Positions 62,440 through 64,000 of a stretch of DNA of 64,000 nt are shown here, piece by piece (within the stretch, counting starts at the first letter, position 1; every line of letters begins with the position of its first letter). A model generated the notes under the pieces. That model searched no databases. It worked only from the letters and a program-made list of their open reading frames with translations, and was not told the origin of the DNA. The position numbers and the translations under genes are program-made. Origin of the DNA: Clostridium scatologenes (lineage in GTDB: Bacteria; Bacillota; Clostridia; Clostridiales; Clostridiaceae); the NCBI RefSeq assembly GCF_000968375.1, contig NZ_CP009933.1:1984001-2048000 (forward strand), read 5' to 3'.

Positions 62440-63624
62440 ATGAATGAGGGCGAACAGTCTATCCAAAAAAAATTATTACTTTTAATTGTTTCACTATTCT
62501 GGTTTGGACAGTATGTTTATATTCCATATCAAACACCTTATCTTGCTTCCATTGGTGTAGCTTCCTCCATGATTGGAACTATTGTTGGTGCTTATGGAAT
62601 TTCACAATTAATATTAAGACTTCCTGTAGGTGTTATGGCCGATAAGAGTGGAAGACATAAGCGTTTTATCATGATTGGTGCTTTTTCTTCAGGTGCAGCA
62701 TCTATATTTCGTATTATTATGCCAAATGGATTGGGTTATTTAATTGCAAACATCTTTTCTGGACTTGCCTCTGCAATGTGGATTTGTTTCATGATTTTTT
62801 ATATGAGTTTTTTTTCAAGAGAGGAGCAGCAAAAAGCTACTAGTAAAATCATATTAGCAAATAATTTTGGTATGTTATGTGGATTTATTACCAGTACTCT
62901 ACTTTATGATAAGCTTGGTATGAATTTTATTTGTACAACCAGTATAGCTGCTGGAATATTAGGTGTTATATTAAGTTTATTTATAAAAGAAAGAAATAAT
63001 GCTCGTACTTCTTCCCCATCCACTAGAAGCTTGTTATCAGTATGCTTAAATAAAAAGTTGATATTTTTCTCTTTACTAGCACTTATACAGCAAGGTATTC
63101 AAATGACAACAACTATGTCCTTTACTTCTCAAATAATTAAAGGATTAGGTGCTTCTTCATTTATTGTGGGATTATCTTCAATTATTTACATGCTGTCATC
63201 AGTTTTCTGGGCTGGTTTTGCCAGCTCAAAGCTTTGTTCTAAAAAAGGCCCAAGGTTTTGGATTCCTTTTGTATTTTGTGTTATAGCAGTATATTGTATT
63301 GCTGTTCCTAACCTTCATATTATTTATTTAATTTGCATATTTCAAATTTTACCTGGAATGTCTACAGGAATTCTTTTCTCACACCTCACTGCACAGGCTA
63401 TGGATGGCATAAGTGCAGATAAAAAGTCTACCGCAATGGGATGTTTCCAGGCAATCTATGCAATTGGCATGACAACATTTCCCCTTTTAGCAGGAAATAT
63501 TATTGATTTTGCAAATATGTCTGCTGCCTACTTAACATTAGCTGTAATTGCAATTGTAGGCTGCATTACTTCTATAAGCTACTATCTTATAAAAAAGCCC
63601 CATTTTAAAAAACAAGCTAGCTAA
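62440..63624 (+). CDS. MFS transporter (12-TM)
   Basis: 394 residues, 12 membrane helices. Motif A form PVGVMADKSGRHKRFIMIGA lies between helices 2 and 3; LASIGVASSMIGTIVGAYGI is helix 2. It resembles sugar or drug exporters of the YfcJ/AraJ kind. ATG 62440 is used because AAAGGAG lies eight bases upstream; the longer frame would cross the hairpin. An in-frame-independent short ORF from 62369 ends at TGA overlapping this ATG (ATGA). Substrate unknown. Confidence 0.88.
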   Translation: MNEGEQSIQKKLLLLIVSLFWFGQYVYIPYQTPYLASIGVASSMIGTIVGAYGISQLILRLPVGVMADKSGRHKRFIMIGAFSSGAASIFRIIMPNGLGYLIANIFSGLASAMWICFMIFYMSFFSREEQQKATSKIILANNFGMLCGFITSTLLYDKLGMNFICTTSIAAGILGVILSLFIKERNNARTSSPSTRSLLSVCLNKKLIFFSLLALIQQGIQMTTTMSFTSQIIKGLGASSFIVGLSSIIYMLSSVFWAGFASSKLCSKKGPRFWIPFVFCVIAVYCIAVPNLHIIYLICIFQILPGMSTGILFSHLTAQAMDGISADKKSTAMGCFQAIYAIGMTTFPLLAGNIIDFANMSAAYLTLAVIAIVGCITSISYYLIKKPHFKKQAS

Positions 63625-63704
63625 AAAATTAGCCTATTTATAGCTAGATACGCTATCAAGCTATGAACGATTTATAATGAACTGTAATAAAAGTTCTATA
63701 CAAA

Positions 63705-63760
63705 AACAAAAGCCATGTATAAATATGAAAACAAACTTCATTATATACATAGCTTTTGTT
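63705..63760. terminator. Bidirectional terminator
   Basis: AACAAAAGC (63705-63713) and GCTTTTGTT (63752-63760) arms with an inner ATGTATA/TATACAT stem; T runs on both strands. It ends the MFS gene (+) and the sensor kinase (-). Confidence 0.85.
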
Positions 63761-63764
63761 CAAA

Positions 63765-64000
63765 TTACATATAGCTCATAAAAGGAAAGTGAATTGAAAC
63801 TTCCACACCGCTGCCATATTTAGAATCTATAGTTATATAATGTCCTAACTTTTCTGCAAGCTTCTGACTTATATAAAGTCCCATTCCTGTTGAATGCTGC
63901 TTTACCCTTCCATTGTAACCTGTAAAGCTTTTTTCAAAAACCCTCTCAATATCTTCTTTTCTTATACCTATACCATTATCCTTTATACAAAGAATTTTCT
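63765..64000 (-). CDS. Sensor histidine kinase, C-terminal ATPase part (cut by window edge)
   Basis: About 78 residues at the C-terminus, frame read on the minus strand from the edge. G1-box IKDNGIGIRKEDIERVFEKS, then FTGYNGRVKQHSTGMGLYIS (G2 G-M-G-L) and a tail GHYITIDSKYGSGVEVSIHF. The F-box form FEKSFTG with GxNGR is like BceS/GraS-type kinases that respond to peptide antibiotics. The rest, including any sensor and partner regulator, lies right of the window. Confidence 0.9.
   Translation of the reverse strand, partial: KILCIKDNGIGIRKEDIERVFEKSFTGYNGRVKQHSTGMGLYISQKLAEKLGHYITIDSKYGSGVEVSIHFPFMSYM

Noticed and set aside
1..64000. CRISPR arrays, tRNA or rRNA genes, prophage or conjugation genes, transposase genes
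   Set aside because: None seen: no evenly spaced repeats with spacers, no integrase, transposase or relaxase motifs, and no tRNA cloverleaf noticed by eye; a tRNAscan run would be decisive.

Overview
The window is very AT-rich (roughly 70 percent A+T by eye), with strong AGGAGG-type ribosome binding sites and compact operons. Gene content is that of an obligate anaerobe of the Firmicutes, most likely Clostridium sensu stricto. The markers are [FeFe]-hydrogenase maturase HydF next to aspartase, an A-type flavodiiron protein, an acyl-CoA dehydrogenase/EtfA/rubredoxin fusion, a T-box in front of serS and an M-box riboswitch. It reads as ordinary chromosome; no prophage, conjugative element, CRISPR array, rRNA or tRNA gene was seen. 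I cannot name the species from this window.

Layout. 1-2705: ABC importer of the NitT/TauT class (ATPase cut by the window edge, two-domain permease) behind an M-box magnesium riboswitch with its own terminator. 2808-8806: class III aminotransferase divergent from a LysR regulator, then a polar amino acid ABC importer operon ending in a cytidylate-kinase-like gene. 8897-12039: flavodiiron protein and acyl-CoA dehydrogenase-EtfA-rubredoxin fusion, a likely O2/NO-reducing pair. 12606-17696: accessory stretch with a phosphodiesterase, a chloramphenicol acetyltransferase-type protein, an ankyrin protein, a two-TM protein of unknown function and a DUF6323-DUF6179-type pair. 17979-24255: nitroreductase, AlaX, XRE-cupin regulator, EamA exporter, DUF3795, VOC, AraC and ProX genes. 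24444-31778: two-component system with an exported protein, methyltransferase, LytTR regulator plus DUF3021-type membrane protein, metallo-beta-lactamase-fold protein, DUF2000 and AraC. 32231-37782: two MarR regulators and an RND efflux pump. 38053-47684: DUF3786, small ORF, T-box-serS, PhzF divergent from MocR, a frameshifted phosphatase, aspA-hydF. 47814-55957: GT39 membrane glycosyltransferase, proline iminopeptidase, DUF6144, AraC-GyrI, PNPOx, HxlR, esterase, VanZ-RDD. 56247-59749: DUF4003 divergent from a TauE/Fe-S/exported-protein operon. 59974-64000: TetR regulator, two MFS drug exporters, and the C-terminus of a sensor kinase.

The genes form many small regulator-plus-target cassettes rather than one large pathway. 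Recurring themes are envelope and drug response, redox protection of an anaerobe, and nutrient import. Several regulatory elements can be read directly: an M-box, a T-box, a LytTR-type tandem repeat, a 23-bp-arm palindrome before the RND operon, matched TetR operators, CTTAAG-N5-CTTAAR boxes, and a terminator-like hairpin in the leader of an MFS gene. A dispersed 31-bp repeat occurs three times near-identically, with diverged relatives, and one copy pair bounds a 163-bp MITE-like unit. A second 196-bp inverted-repeat element lies between tetR and its target transporter. The most attractive candidate for undescribed biology is the M-box-controlled NitT/TauT-class ABC importer, a possible ABC-type route for magnesium or a magnesium-linked ligand.
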